A DNA stretch of 54,657 nucleotides, taken from the NCBI GenBank assembly GCA_900095095.1, contig FMBT01000483.1, positions 25,001-79,657 on the forward strand. The letters are read 5' to 3'. The translations under genes and the position numbers were made by a program. This DNA is from Fragilariopsis cylindrus CCMP1102. Taxonomy: Eukaryota > Bacillariophyta > Bacillariophyceae > Bacillariales > Bacillariaceae. This document shows, piece by piece, positions 1 through 10,962 of this stretch. Every line of letters starts with the position of its first letter. Within the stretch, counting starts at the first letter, position 1. Below the pieces are notes generated by a model. That model was not told where the DNA came from. It was given only the letters and a program-made list of their open reading frames with translations, and did not search any database.

Positions 1-2101
1 ATAGTCCAGGATATTCTTCATTTCTTCATTTTTTCATACCAATCACCGCATCATCAAGAAGCAGGGAGTTATCTATCAGAGCAACATACAATAACTCTCC
101 AGCAGTACTTTATTTTATCATGGTTGTAAAAGAAAAGCTAGCAATCACAGGAAGTGGGGGTAATTTGTTCTGTAAGCTCTGCTAAAAGAAGAAGTGTTCA
201 CTTGCTGAAGCTGCTGTGATATAAAAATTATCATCAGTACATTCAGTGCTCTCAACTTGTAGTACAGCTTCCACTTGAACGATTGGAGTGAACTGGCGGC
301 TTTAGATCAATTCCATTATAGTGAGTATTTGAACTATGTACTCTCTCTGTTAGTAGTAGATCAGTCTAGTGATATAGTAGAATTTGGACAGAATTTACCA
401 ATATGTGGGCAGTGTGTTGCCATCTTTCTTCTTTGACTAATGGTTGATTAATTAAACAATGGAGAGCTCATATCTGACTAGAATACGGCTACCACCATCT
501 ACATGCACCTTGTAGAAGCCCTTGATTAGTACTATTACAAGGAATTAGTCAATTAGCTAGCATTCTCACGTTGAAAAAGGCATGCAATGATTCTTACCTC
601 TTGTTCAACAGTATCAACGGGGTGTGTAGATCGACACGGAACTAGCCAGCTGAATGTGCATTCTAATTACAATAATTTTTTATACTGGGATTTTGATTAT
701 CTACAGTAGTGATTAGTAGTGAGAAGAAAGTAAGCATACCTACAAGAAGGGTTTTATATTGCTAAGGATCTCTAGGGGATAAGAAAGATCATGGTATCTC
801 CTCCTGGGTAGCATCTTAGCTGGCTCAATGCAGTAAAGCAAGCCAAAAGTTGGATCCACCCTTGGATCCACCCCTCTCTAGAGGCCTATATTTTATACAC
901 CCAATTTGAGTTTCTTTCTCCTTTGGCTAGAAAATGTATCCCTTGAATCACTATTCTCACAAACTAACTACCATATATACCCTACTGGAAGCTATCTACT
1001 GACTGGTGATGACCTGCTTTATACAGTGATATAACGCTAGAAATCAGGAGGAAATTCAAAGCAAAAGATATGGGATATATTGCCCACCCAAATATAACTT
1101 GCGTGGTTGGTCATCACAACATGACCAAAATTATTCTGTTTGGTGTCATCTTTTTCAACCTAGTCCCAGTTCTCAAGTGAAGTTTCAGTTGCAAACTTTA
1201 GAACAAGTTTGATAGGGAGAAATAACTTCTCCTTAGGTTGTAGAATCAGTATGGTGCACCAAAATGCCACCCAGTCAACTCTCATTTGTACATAATACCA
1301 TATTCTTGCCTTCGGAACAAATTATAGGATCTCAGCCAGCATGCCATCTCTCCATACATGCACAAAATTAGCCCTCAGAAAGGAGCTATCTTAGGATTAA
1401 AAAATGGAATTGGGCCATATTTTGAACTAGACACATCCCGTTTACATAATATTATGGTTAAAGCACACCAATAATACTAGGAACATTTGCCATATTGGCG
1501 GTGTGATGGGGCAGGGAACAAAACCATAGACAAAAAATGGCTATAAAGCTCCAATAGTTCAGATAAAAAGAGGAAGTTAAGTACTCTATAAGATCAATTT
1601 ATTTAGGCGATCAAGAATCACCCATTTATCAACTGATATGGTGTAATTAAAATGCAATTGCAGCTATTAGTACAATATGAGCAAGAAACTTTCCACTAGC
1701 TGTATTACAAGCCAAATTCTCTAATACTCCATTAGTTATATCATAGTCCTGCCATCTACGCATAGTAGTTCTTCGTGATCGTGGCATTTAACTTCTATCT
1801 TTTCATTGGTATACATTATCCTCTGACAGCAGCAGCTGCAGCAGCAGTATTGATTTGAACGAACAGCAAAATTTTCGTCGAATGGGTGGTACAACAATAA
1901 TTGATCGAGCAGTGTCGGCACCATGTATACGTTTGTGCAATACTTGTAATAGTGAGGCAGTAGAAATTCGAAGTTCGTCGTCAATGTTTTTTTTTTGAGA
2001 ATGTTTTGACTCAACTCCAAATGTTGTTGCTGTCAATGTATGTTACGAACGATTCTCGTCTTTGTTTACCGCTGCCATTATTATTGCCATCATTATTGCC
2101 A
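1..2101. other. Gene-free stretch, left edge
   Basis: No convincing coding region is visible on either strand; the longest open frames are short and lack domain features. The sequence is AT-rich and mostly non-repetitive. A short duplicated GGATCCACCC unit lies near 850-875. The right part (about 1740-2100) is the 3' flank of the kinase gene on the minus strand. I see no tRNA, rRNA or intact mobile element. It could be a degraded element or an intergenic or UTR region. Confidence 0.5.
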
Positions 2102-4050
2102 TCATTGTGTTGCTAATCTAACCTGACTTAAAACATCCCGTCTTACTTGGTCAAAGAACGGATGGTACATCGCCTGTCGCGCTGTCCAGCGTTGATTACC
2201 ATCATACACTAATAACTTGTCGAGTAAGTCCATTCCTTGTGACTGAAAAAGAGTAATCGTTTTTTGTTGTAGATGTGATGATGACGTCGAAGATGACAAC
2301 GATGATAATTGAGGTTGTTGTTGTTGGACTACTGGTGATGTTGCAGGGTCGTGGTTGTTCTTAATAGTAGTAGTACCATCAGTAGTAGTACCATCAGTAG
2401 TAGTAGTAGGACGAGGTAGAAATTCAATCCACGGTCGTCGATTAATGTGTATACCCTGTGATATGTAATCATCTATTAATTCCCGTACATCCTCCGGTAA
2501 TAATTCATAGGATGATCGTGGTGATGCTGTTTGTATTGATATTGTTTGTAATAAATCAGTCGTACCTAATACTGCAATAATCACACCTAATTGATCCACA
2601 TTATTCTTACCACGAAAGAATGGTTCTCGACGGAATAATAATCCAGCGAGGATACATCCCACTCCCCATAAATCAATACAATAATCATAACAACCACCCA
2701 ATGCGGATCCTATTAACAATTCTGGTGATTTATAATGCCGTGATGCAACACGTACATTATATCTCGTACCGGGATGGTAAAAATCTGCTAATCCTAAATC
2801 AATTAACATTAATGGTGATCTTGATTTACTACTACTTGTCATTGTCATTGTCGTTGATGTGGAGGTGGATGACGTATTAGTCCAACGTCGATCGATCAAG
2901 ACATTACGAGGTTTCACATCACGATGCATAATCCCGCACGAATGCAAATGATCAAGACCAACTAATAAATGTAAGAGATAAAAACGAATTTCATATTCTG
3001 TAAGATAGGAGGTGGATGCCGATGCCGATGCCGATGTCGAAGTGGTAGTACTACCTGTAGCTATAGTGCTGCTAGTTGATTCATTGTGATCGCCGTCATT
3101 GATGTTTTGGTGCAGTTGTTGTTGTTGTTGTTGTTGCTGTTGTTGCTTCCCCGTTGACGTTGTTGTTGTTGTTTAATTGGATGACAAAACCAATCTCCAT
3201 GTCCGTGTTCTAATACCAATGTCGGCATGGATCGGATCTTACTACCATTATTATTATGAGGATGAATGTTGTAATCCTCTGGAAGAACAATGGCTTTAAT
3301 CTTTGCTAGATTCGGTAATCGAGAGGCATGCTGTAAGATTAATAATTCTCGTTTGATTTTACGTTCCGCTATCGGTTTTAAACATTTCAAAACGACCAGA
3401 GTTTCTACATCAATTGTCAGAGATGATGACGAATTATCGTCGTCGTTTGATGCTATTATTCTTGTTGGTGGTGGTGAACATCTTCTTCTTTGTCTTTCAC
3501 GTTCCGCATCCGCATCGACGGCTTCAAAGACATCGGAAAATTTTCCTGCTCCTAATTTTCTTACTAGCAAATAATCATTATTAGTTTTGATCGGAACATC
3601 AATGATCATGATATTCTTCTTCTTCTCAGCGTTTTTACTATTGTTATTGTCATTGTCGATTGTTGTTGTTGTTGTTGCTGTTGTCGTACTTGTACTGATT
3701 GTTGTTGGTAGCACTGAATTTTCATAGTCGTAATAGGACCTATCCCGAAGAGAACATCCTAGTGGATATGCTTTCTCGCCATCCACGAAATAAACTACAC
3801 GTACATTTAGTATTCCCGACGACAGAAAAACGACGCAGACTGTGACGAGAAACGAAAATGGAATTAGCATACTACTACTACGTGGTGGTTGTTGTTTTCT
3901 ACTTATTATCATCATGCCATTGTGATGATACAGTAATTGATAATTGATAGTAAGTTCATATCTTCCAATTTGAATTTTGAAATGCTCCTCCTCATCATGT
4001 GTAGATAAGAAGGACTCGGACAGACGAGGTTCAGCCGGGACTGATTTCAA
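2102..4050 (-). CDS. Protein kinase CK2 catalytic subunit alpha-like, with low-complexity insertion and one frame break
   Basis: CMGC-group Ser/Thr kinase closest to CK2 alpha. Visible in order: an EYWDYE-like N-terminal match (RDRSYYDYEN), glycine loop KLGAGKFSDVFEA, catalytic lysine in VVLKCLKP, CK2 basic cluster ERKIKREL, hinge VLEHGHGDWF, then LTEYEIRFYL, catalytic loop HRDVKPRNV, DLG (CK2 usually has DWG), activation segment FYHPGTRYNVRVASRHYKSPELL, and the C-lobe to about 2102. Between hinge and helix E, near 3050-3180, sits an Asn/Gln then Ser/Thr tract absent from family members. Inside it the frame changes by -1: the first part stops at 3061 while LTEYEIRF is read in another frame from about 3020. 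The first in-frame ATG is near 3915, and it is followed by a hydrophobic segment (FSFLVTVCVVFLSSG) unusual for a cytosolic/nuclear kinase. CK2 normally phosphorylates acidic Ser/Thr sites. The family call is secure; start and splice structure are not. Confidence 0.85.
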
Positions 4051-4235
4051 ATTTTTTGGCAGGCTCGTTTTGAGTTGTTTTCTTTTTGTTCTGACAAAGA
4101 AATAAATCGGAAATGAGAAAAGGAAAGATCAATCAAACAATAAATCAAACAATCAAACATCAAACTACACCAATAGCAATAGTAATAGCAATAGCAATAG
4201 TGCAAGTAGCACAGACGTAACACGATGATGAGTGA

Positions 4236-6431
4236 CGAGATGACGACGACAACGACGGTAGTGATGAGTTTTGTATTTACGAGGGTGCAGCAAGTAATGC
4301 TGCTAATAAGTCAGCCTTACCGTTCGCAGTACTAGAGGAGGCAGAGGATAATAATAATAATGCTTTGTATAATAATAATCCATCCTTCTATCATTGTTAT
4401 TGTCTTCGATCATTAGATATAAAACATCCCTATAAAAATTATGTTGGTTTTACCACAAATCCAGATCGTCGATTACGACAACATAATGGTATATTAAAAC
4501 ATGGTGGTGCACGGTATACCAAACGTAGTGGCCGACCATGGGAATATGTGATTATTATTGGTGGTTTTCCTACTCATAAAATGGCATTGCAATTTGAATG
4601 GGCGTGGCAACATCCAGATAAATCCTTAATTGTTCGTGCCAATATTGGTAATGATCCAGCCAAGAAACTGAAACGGAAACGTGGTACGGTAGGACAAATG
4701 ACAATATTAAAAACATTATTAATACATTGTCCAGAGTTATATGATCGGAATCCTCTGACATTACATTTTTTAACAGAACAATGCAAACAAATTTATGAGA
4801 AATCGATTGCGATGCCATCATCATCATCATCATCATCACTGATGGTTGACAAAGTAGTAGATCCAACTATAATAGATGCTGATCCTATTCCTATTCCTAC
4901 TACTCCAATTCCATCTATAAAAGTAATCACTTCATTGGAAGACATGCCATTTTATGCCACGAGAAATCAAACAAAATCAACAAGACGTAAAAAGAAGGAA
5001 AAGGTACAATCAACAACAACAACAGCATCAACAACAACAAAGTCTAAGTCTAAGAAGGAAAAGAAAACGAAAATGAAATCAGCTGCTACAAAGAAAATAT
5101 CATCATCGTCGAAGAAAGGAATTCAGCTAGCCACTGCTACTGCTACTGCTACTGCTGATAATCATAATAACAATAGTACGACGTCAACGACGATGACAAA
5201 ACAACAACAGAAGAATGTAAAAAGTAGTAGTATGGGTGAATTATATCGAAGATGTTGTGACTTTGAATTTTCGGATGATAGCTCTTCATCATCATCAGAA
5301 GATGATAATGATAATAATAATAGTGGCAAGGCACGACGACGGAAAGCTGCTACCAAAAAAGCTGTATATACTATCTCTGCTGGTGGTGCTTATGGTTATG
5401 CTAGTAGTAGTAGTAGTGGTAGTGGTAGTGGTAGTGGAAATAGCAATAACGATGAAGATGATATGTCCATCCTCAATTCTAGTATGAAGGATATTAATAT
5501 ATCGTCCTTTTCATCATCTTCAGATGACAATAATGATGATTGGGGTGAATTATTGAAGAATTCTTCCTCTTCGGCGGAAAAATCAAATAATAACAAAAAT
5601 AAAATAACGAACGGTGGTCTCGATTGTAGTAAAAATAACGGTATTCTTGAAAAACGAGAAACAATGTCCTTCAAGGAGGTTATTTCCATTGATGATAGTA
5701 ACAGTTGTAGTAGTAGTAGTACTGGTAATAACGGCAAAAATGATATTTTCTTTCCGGATGATAGTAGCTCGACTGGTAGTATCATCATAACAACGCCACC
5801 AATCGAAAGAAGGAAAAATACTCGACCACTGGTACGGAATAATTACTTGTCGGAGGATAGTAGCTCGATTGAATTCATGACGTCGGCCGTCACCACTACC
5901 ATCAATAATAGGAAAGATACTGGCGCAAGGAAGACAGTACTGAGCCATTGTTGTCGTACCTTAGATAATAATTCGACGAGGAATGACAACTCTGTCGACA
6001 CGACAACATCGCCGATTGAAAGAAAGAACAATACTACTGACATAATGACGAACGTCAGCCGTTCCCTGGATAATAACAATAATAATAATTTGTCAGATGA
6101 TCATTCTATCGACAACTACATGACATCGCCTAGGAACAAGGAGAACACTGTTATGACTACTAGTAGGAACCAGTCGTCGAAGGATAATAAGATGTATGAC
6201 GACGCTTTGGGATTACACGTAACAACTCGGCGACCAAGACCAAAATTACGCGGTGATGTTATATGTATAGATACGGACGACGATGATGATGATGATGGCG
6301 ATGATTTTCTCAATCCTCCGTTATCTACTAGGAAGGTGCAAACTTCATTACTTAAGTCAGTTATATCACCAACCACGGGAAGAGCAACTAAAACGAAACG
6401 CATGTCGATAGTAGACCTATGTACTCCGTGA
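4236..6431 (+). CDS. SLX1: SLX1-type GIY-YIG structure-specific endonuclease with long Ser/acidic tail
   Basis: Catalytic subunit of the SLX1-SLX4 nuclease, which cuts branched DNA such as Holliday junctions. The N-terminal 100 residues match the SLX1 GIY-YIG domain: FYHCYCL, YVGFT, catalytic Arg region RRLRQHNG, KHGGARYT, RPWEYV, GFPTHKMALQFEWAWQHP with the metal-binding Glu in FEW. A linker with RANIGNDPAKKLKRKRG and a short helical region follow. The rest, about 530 residues, is basic then Ser/Asn/Asp low complexity. The C-terminal RING/PHD finger typical of SLX1 is not visible. Three short motifs resemble SUMO-interacting motifs: EVISIDDS, DVICIDTDDDD and SIVDLCTP at the very end. Start problem: the frame is open from 4236 (TGA at 4233-4235) but has no ATG before the nuclease domain, so a short 5' exon (ATGs near 4225-4230 are out of frame) or a non-AUG start is implied. 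Confidence 0.85.
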   Translation, partial: RDDDDNDGSDEFCIYEGAASNAANKSALPFAVLEEAEDNNNNALYNNNPSFYHCYCLRSLDIKHPYKNYVGFTTNPDRRLRQHNGILKHGGARYTKRSGRPWEYVIIIGGFPTHKMALQFEWAWQHPDKSLIVRANIGNDPAKKLKRKRGTVGQMTILKTLLIHCPELYDRNPLTLHFLTEQCKQIYEKSIAMPSSSSSSSLMVDKVVDPTIIDADPIPIPTTPIPSIKVITSLEDMPFYATRNQTKSTRRKKKEKVQSTTTTASTTTKSKSKKEKKTKMKSAATKKISSSSKKGIQLATATATATADNHNNNSTTSTTMTKQQQKNVKSSSMGELYRRCCDFEFSDDSSSSSSEDDNDNNNSGKARRRKAATKKAVYTISAGGAYGYASSSSSGSGSGSGNSNNDEDDMSILNSSMKDINISSFSSSSDDNNDDWGELLKNSSSSAEKSNNNKNKITNGGLDCSKNNGILEKRETMSFKEVISIDDSNSCSSSSTGNNGKNDIFFPDDSSSTGSIIITTPPIERRKNTRPLVRNNYLSEDSSSIEFMTSAVTTTINNRKDTGARKTVLSHCCRTLDNNSTRNDNSVDTTTSPIERKNNTTDIMTNVSRSLDNNNNNNLSDDHSIDNYMTSPRNKENTVMTTSRNQSSKDNKMYDDALGLHVTTRRPRPKLRGDVICIDTDDDDDDDGDDFLNPPLSTRKVQTSLLKSVISPTTGRATKTKRMSIVDLCTP

Positions 6432-6590
6432 TTCGATTCACGGTGGATATGATATTTGTCAGATTAAATTATTATTATGCTTGTTCTTTGATTTTCTTTG
6501 TATAGTAAAATGGCATTTTTTAGTATATAACATAGTATACAGTCAGCATGATGCTTGTTCCTTCCCCCTGCCGTGACGCCGTCTTTTTTT

Positions 6591-9185
6591 TTAAGACAAA
6601 ACCCTTTGTCTTGCACCATTTCGATCATCGGCATCGGATCCTACGGGAGCAGATCGTTGAAGGACTCCCCTCTCAAGGTCTACAAGAGCTAACGTATCAG
6701 TCTTTGCTAGCCACCCCTCCATTGTGTCGGCATCACCCATCGCGGCAACTAACGAACTAAACAAACCATGAAATTCGAACGGTGTTAATTCGTACAATGC
6801 ATCTTCCCCTCTGGTTATCAATCCGTGTTCACCGACAAAGTATAAAATTTCTAATGCAACTGCTCGAAAGGTCTTCCTGGCTCCTCGGGGAATGAACCAC
6901 TTATCGGCCGTCCCTGACATCGAATCGATTGTTACCGATAAGACATCATGATTAATTAATATGGAGGAGTGATATCCGGCAACTTCAGTCGCAATTATCT
7001 TGGCAAATCGTTCCTGTACCAATACCCGTAAAGCGAATGAAGGTTTTTTACTTTTCCTTCTTCGAAACATGGAATAATCTATCATGTTTTGAGTAGACTG
7101 GATATTCATAAATCGCGAATTATTGTTGTTGGCATCTTCGGAATCAACCCCAGAATTTTTTGAATTTATAGTATTTCGTACAGCACGAATCACATCCTTC
7201 ATAGATTTCATTGATGGATCGTTTGATTGCGACGACGACGGTTCCTGCAGTGTATCATCATCCCCATTGTTTTCATTTTCGTCGTCGTTGCCATTATCGA
7301 TACTATCATCACGTCGAATCACTCTACAATTTTCTATGATTTGTTGCCTCCTTTGATAACCTGTATCTATCACCGATGAATCCATCCCAGCGATACCACC
7401 CGCGAGGAGATCACTTTCATCATCTGAACCACTATCTAGTTCAGAAGTTGGTAGGATGCTAAAACCAGGTCGTGCCTTCTGACGACGCACGACGCTCCTT
7501 GCGTGATTCATAGGAATTCCGGTCGTAGCGGACGAGTTCTTCGAGTCTTCACCACCACCGTCACTATCATTGTCAATGGTGGAGTTGTTATTGTTTCCAG
7601 TTCTTTCTTCCTCTGCAACGATTTGAATTTCTGTCTCCTGGCCTCGATAAGCCCGTTGTAGGACTTCAGCTCGTTCCTCTTCAGCTTTTTCCTTCGCCTC
7701 TTGTAATCGTCGTCGCAATTGTCGTTCGATTCTTCTTATGTTTCGATCACTCAATCGGATATAAAAGGTTGCAATATTTCCTAAATACAACGACATGAAA
7801 GCAATACTAAATGGTAACCAGAAGATACAAAACCAAATACTAGCAAGGTTGGTCGGAACGTAATCACCAAATCCGACTGTTGTTAAGGACACAACCGCGA
7901 AGTATAATGATTCGATGAATGACCATCCCTCTAGTGGACCAACGACCAGCGCACCTGAAAGAATTAATCCAATAAATGGAAATAGGACAGAAATTCCTTT
8001 CCCGATTTCTGTACCACGAAAGAAATGTTTCGCTTTATCGAGCCAACGGAAGAAACCTTCTACGATCTTTGGTACGAATCCAGTTTTTGTATGTGAAGTA
8101 ATAATTTCATCATCAGCGTTCGGATCACTGTGTTGACTACTAGTAGGAGATGATATCGTCGTTGCCGATGCAGGATTATTACCATTTCTTTCTCTACTAC
8201 TACTACTGCTATTTACCATCAAACCACTCCGTCGTCTTGATGATTGGGTCTTGTCTTGTGATAATCTTGCTCTGGATGCTTCCAATGCGATACATTGAAA
8301 AACTTGAGCCACCATAATTGTTAAGGCTGCGATACCAATTAATATGTAAAATATTGTATATGCTTGAAAACTTGCAGTGGTAGGTAAATCTTCTTTTCCA
8401 TACCCAACGGTGGTAATAGTCATGATAGAAAAGAAGAGCGATTCTGGTATGGACCAATTATTAAATTCTTGATCAAATTCATCTTCACCATGGTATTTTC
8501 TTTTATGATTCAATAGTAGTAATTCACGATAACAATAGGTACCCTGCGCCATAAATGCTACGATAAAGATTAAACTCCACATTGCTGTTTGTCGAACAGA
8601 CGCATACCGTGCATTGTATCCAATATCACGTTCCTCCAAGGCACGTTCGTATTCATCATCCAAACGTTGATATATTTCAATATCTTCATTGGAGAGTTCA
8701 TTGGACGGACGACGTTGTTTGTGTTGTTGTTTCGGTCCTCGACTAGTACCACGATTCTTAATAATATTATTTAAAGTACCATCATTATCAAACATCATTG
8801 AAGAATCATCGTCATCATCTGAATCACCAAAGGAGTGAACATTCGGAGCAACCAAATTCGATTTTCGTCGTATTTTATCAAATATTTCTTCCATTCCGGA
8901 CTTATTATTATTATTATTACCATCATCTATTTTTTTGGGTGATGATGAATTATTATTATTACTATCATTATTATTGGATTTCGTTGCTTCTGCTAATGCT
9001 GCCGAATTTGAATTTGAATTTGTCTTCGTTTTCGTTGTTGTTGCTGGTAATTTGCGAGGCGATGGCATTCGTTTGATTTTGATTTTGTTTTTGTTCCCGC
9101 TAGCGGTAGTGGTCAGTATAGATGGTCTTCTTACTTTCCCATCTCCCTCATGAAGAACTAGATCATTAATCGATGACGTCTCCAT
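6591..9185 (-). CDS. Two-pore-domain potassium channel (TPK/K2P type)
   Basis: Intact 864-codon gene. It has two pore modules. The first has a helix near residues 200-220, selectivity filter TVGYG at about 258-262, and a following helix FYILIGIAALTIMVAQVF. The second has an outer helix FPFIGLILSGALVVGPLEGW, filter TVGFGD at about 433-438, and an inner helix. This two-filter layout is that of tandem-pore K+ channels, which set resting K+ permeability in vacuolar, thylakoid or plasma membranes. The N-terminus (about 190 residues) is Asn/Ser-rich and phospho-site-like. After the second pore comes a basic amphipathic coiled coil (RRIERQLRRRLQEAKEKAEE), then an acidic region and a folded-looking C-terminal segment. 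No EF hands are visible, unlike plant TPK1. The ATG at 9185 starts METSSIND. The CT-rich leader just upstream (9225-9260) may be 5' UTR. Which membrane it sits in cannot be told. Confidence 0.9.
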   Translation of the reverse strand: METSSINDLVLHEGDGKVRRPSILTTTASGNKNKIKIKRMPSPRKLPATTTKTKTNSNSNSAALAEATKSNNNDSNNNNSSSPKKIDDGNNNNNKSGMEEIFDKIRRKSNLVAPNVHSFGDSDDDDDSSMMFDNDGTLNNIIKNRGTSRGPKQQHKQRRPSNELSNEDIEIYQRLDDEYERALEERDIGYNARYASVRQTAMWSLIFIVAFMAQGTYCYRELLLLNHKRKYHGEDEFDQEFNNWSIPESLFFSIMTITTVGYGKEDLPTTASFQAYTIFYILIGIAALTIMVAQVFQCIALEASRARLSQDKTQSSRRRSGLMVNSSSSSRERNGNNPASATTISSPTSSQHSDPNADDEIITSHTKTGFVPKIVEGFFRWLDKAKHFFRGTEIGKGISVLFPFIGLILSGALVVGPLEGWSFIESLYFAVVSLTTVGFGDYVPTNLASIWFCIFWLPFSIAFMSLYLGNIATFYIRLSDRNIRRIERQLRRRLQEAKEKAEEERAEVLQRAYRGQETEIQIVAEEERTGNNNNSTIDNDSDGGGEDSKNSSATTGIPMNHARSVVRRQKARPGFSILPTSELDSGSDDESDLLAGGIAGMDSSVIDTGYQRRQQIIENCRVIRRDDSIDNGNDDENENNGDDDTLQEPSSSQSNDPSMKSMKDVIRAVRNTINSKNSGVDSEDANNNNSRFMNIQSTQNMIDYSMFRRRKSKKPSFALRVLVQERFAKIIATEVAGYHSSILINHDVLSVTIDSMSGTADKWFIPRGARKTFRAVALEILYFVGEHGLITRGEDALYELTPFEFHGLFSSLVAAMGDADTMEGWLAKTDTLALVDLERGVLQRSAPVGSDADDRNGARQRVLS

Positions 9186-9227
9186 TTTATATTTTGTTCC
9201 TTTTTTTGTTTTGGTGATTGGTTTCTT

Positions 9228-9259
<32 letters not shown>

Positions 9260-9829
9260 GCTGCTTAGCTGCTTAGCTGCTTCTGTGTTTGTATTATTTA
9301 GGTTCGCGTTAGTCTTTGTTCTTTGTGAATGTGCTATGCCTGCTACAGTCTTATGTTGTTTGAAATGATTGTTGCGTTCAAAATTCAAAATAACTCTTAC
9401 CATGGTATGTGCACGCACGAATCGAATATCGATAATTTATGCATCCCCTTCGTCCTACCTTGCATATATATTGTAGATAGTACACATACATAAGTTTCGT
9501 ATCCCAGTACTGAAGTACAGTTTTCAATCAAAAAAAAAAGTGACATCACGCGTCATATCTAAATTACAAAAAAGTCGAAGATCTTTGCTTTCCTTGATGC
9601 TATCATCGCTAAGTTAGTTATTCACGATTGCTTTGTGTACAAGTACGGTAGAAGGGCGAGTGAAGCAGTTCCAAGTCATCTACTTTTATGAAACGAACTT
9701 CAAAACTTGACTACTAGTACGTAAAAGCTTCCTTTGACAGGGAGAACAAAACATAACAAAACAAGTCTAGCTACTACTAGTAATAATACGTACGTTCGTT
9801 ACAAATAAAAATACAATTACAATTACAAT
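9186..9829. other. Divergent intergenic region
   Basis: About 640 bp between the minus-strand K+ channel start and the plus-strand start at 9830. It must hold both promoters. A short A-run and a palindromic TGACATCACGCGTCA stretch near 9540-9556 could be regulatory (bZIP/CRE-like core), but this is inference only. No gene seen. Confidence 0.5.
9225..9262. repeat. CT/CTTT microsatellite 5' of the K+ channel gene
   Basis: Runs of CT followed by CTTT units, then a triplicated 'gcttagct'-like unit at about 9264-9282. It lies in the probable 5' leader or promoter of the channel gene on the minus strand, where it reads as a purine-rich tract. Confidence 0.75.
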
Positions 9830-10318
9830 ATGTCTCCACCATTACATGTTCAAATTATTTCAGGTAGCGCATCCGTTGCGTTACTAGCGATGGGTATCCG
9901 TAATGTAGTTGCACCTGGTGCCTGTCTTTCATTTCTTCCGTTTTTTGGTAAATCGGAACATAAATTACAAAGTTATTTTTGGGGTACCTCTAATTCCAAT
10001 GAATTAGTTCCAGGTCAAAAAGCATTATCCAAATTATCTGGTTGGATGTTAGTAACATTAGCTGTGACCAAATTAACAACGGTATTTAGTAATACAAATG
10101 AAGGTACATTCTTACGTCGTAATTTATTTATTGCATTGGGTTCTATCCAATTATTAGGTAGTATCGCAGTAACAACAATTGGTGATACACAAAGTAAAGC
10201 AAAAGAATCGGTGGTAGCTGGTCCTGCATCATTTTATCAAATTGCTATACTATTAGGTGGTGAAGGTTTAGTATTACTCCATGATGCACTGATGCGAAAT
10301 CGTCCAATTAAACCTTAA
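9830..10318 (+). CDS. Small four-helix membrane protein, unknown function
   Basis: Intact 162-residue protein with ATG in an AT-rich leader (caatATG). Hydrophobic segments lie around residues 8-30 (IISGSASVALLAMGIRNVV), 70-87 (LSGWMLVTLAVTKLTTVF), 100-119 (LFIALGSIQLLGSIAVTTIG) and 133-153 (FYQIAILLGGEGLVLLHDAL), separated by short loops. That is four predicted helices without a cleavable leader or charged catalytic motif. The codon pattern and lack of low complexity suggest a genuine, expressed gene. I do not recognise the family; it resembles in shape the small DoxX-like or DUF-type four-helix integral membrane proteins, but no diagnostic motif supports a name. Confidence 0.8.
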   Translation: MSPPLHVQIISGSASVALLAMGIRNVVAPGACLSFLPFFGKSEHKLQSYFWGTSNSNELVPGQKALSKLSGWMLVTLAVTKLTTVFSNTNEGTFLRRNLFIALGSIQLLGSIAVTTIGDTQSKAKESVVAGPASFYQIAILLGGEGLVLLHDALMRNRPIKP

Positions 10319-10962
10319 AAAGTAAACTAAACATAAAAAATACAAATAGTGAATACAATATAACCTATATTGAATACAATACAACGGTGCTCTATTATTA
10401 TCATTACAATCGTAGTGCTTTTGTTATTAGACTGAATAATATGATGTGAGGACTGATGAAGAGGACTGTCATCATCCCCCCCAAATTTCGATTGTCAAGC
10501 AGTGTCAAAGTCAAGACGGTTTTTTTCTGACAGGTATTTACAGATAGAGATGATATTAAATATATTATATAATTTTAAATTACTGATTTATGATATGATA
10601 TTATACCAGTGTTACGTATTATGAATTTATGTAGACTATTATTATCATGTTGTCGCTCACGTATTGACTTGTTGGAACGTATGTTCTCATAGTAGTGCAG
10701 TACATATATGCAATACTATTTTATTCGCACTTCATATTACTGCATGTGTTATGTACGTACATCATCGACATACACAACGATGCAGAACAGGGTTATTCTA
10801 TGGTATTTCAACAAGTTATTCTCCAATTTAATCCAATTCATTAGAAGGAAGAAAGAAAACTTTGTAGAATCGATAACGTTGCAACAATAATTGTTGTTAC
10901 TGCTGTTGCTGCTACTGCTGATGTTGTCTTTGAAAAAGAATCACTCGAAGACGTCGTCGTCG
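10319..10962. other. Intergenic, convergent
   Basis: AT-rich spacer between two convergent genes, holding their 3' UTRs. It contains short tandem stretches (for example repeated 'gaatacaatataacc' near 10350-10380) and many TA-rich words. No gene, RNA or element recognised. Confidence 0.5.

Noticed and set aside
1736..2036. Two short minus-strand frames 3' of the kinase gene
   Set aside because: Overlapping, low information, Cys run from a CAG-type repeat; no domain.
5149..5487. Val/Tyr/Leu-rich overlapping frames
   Set aside because: Antisense or shifted readings of Ser/Asn/Asp trinucleotide tracts in the SLX1-like gene.
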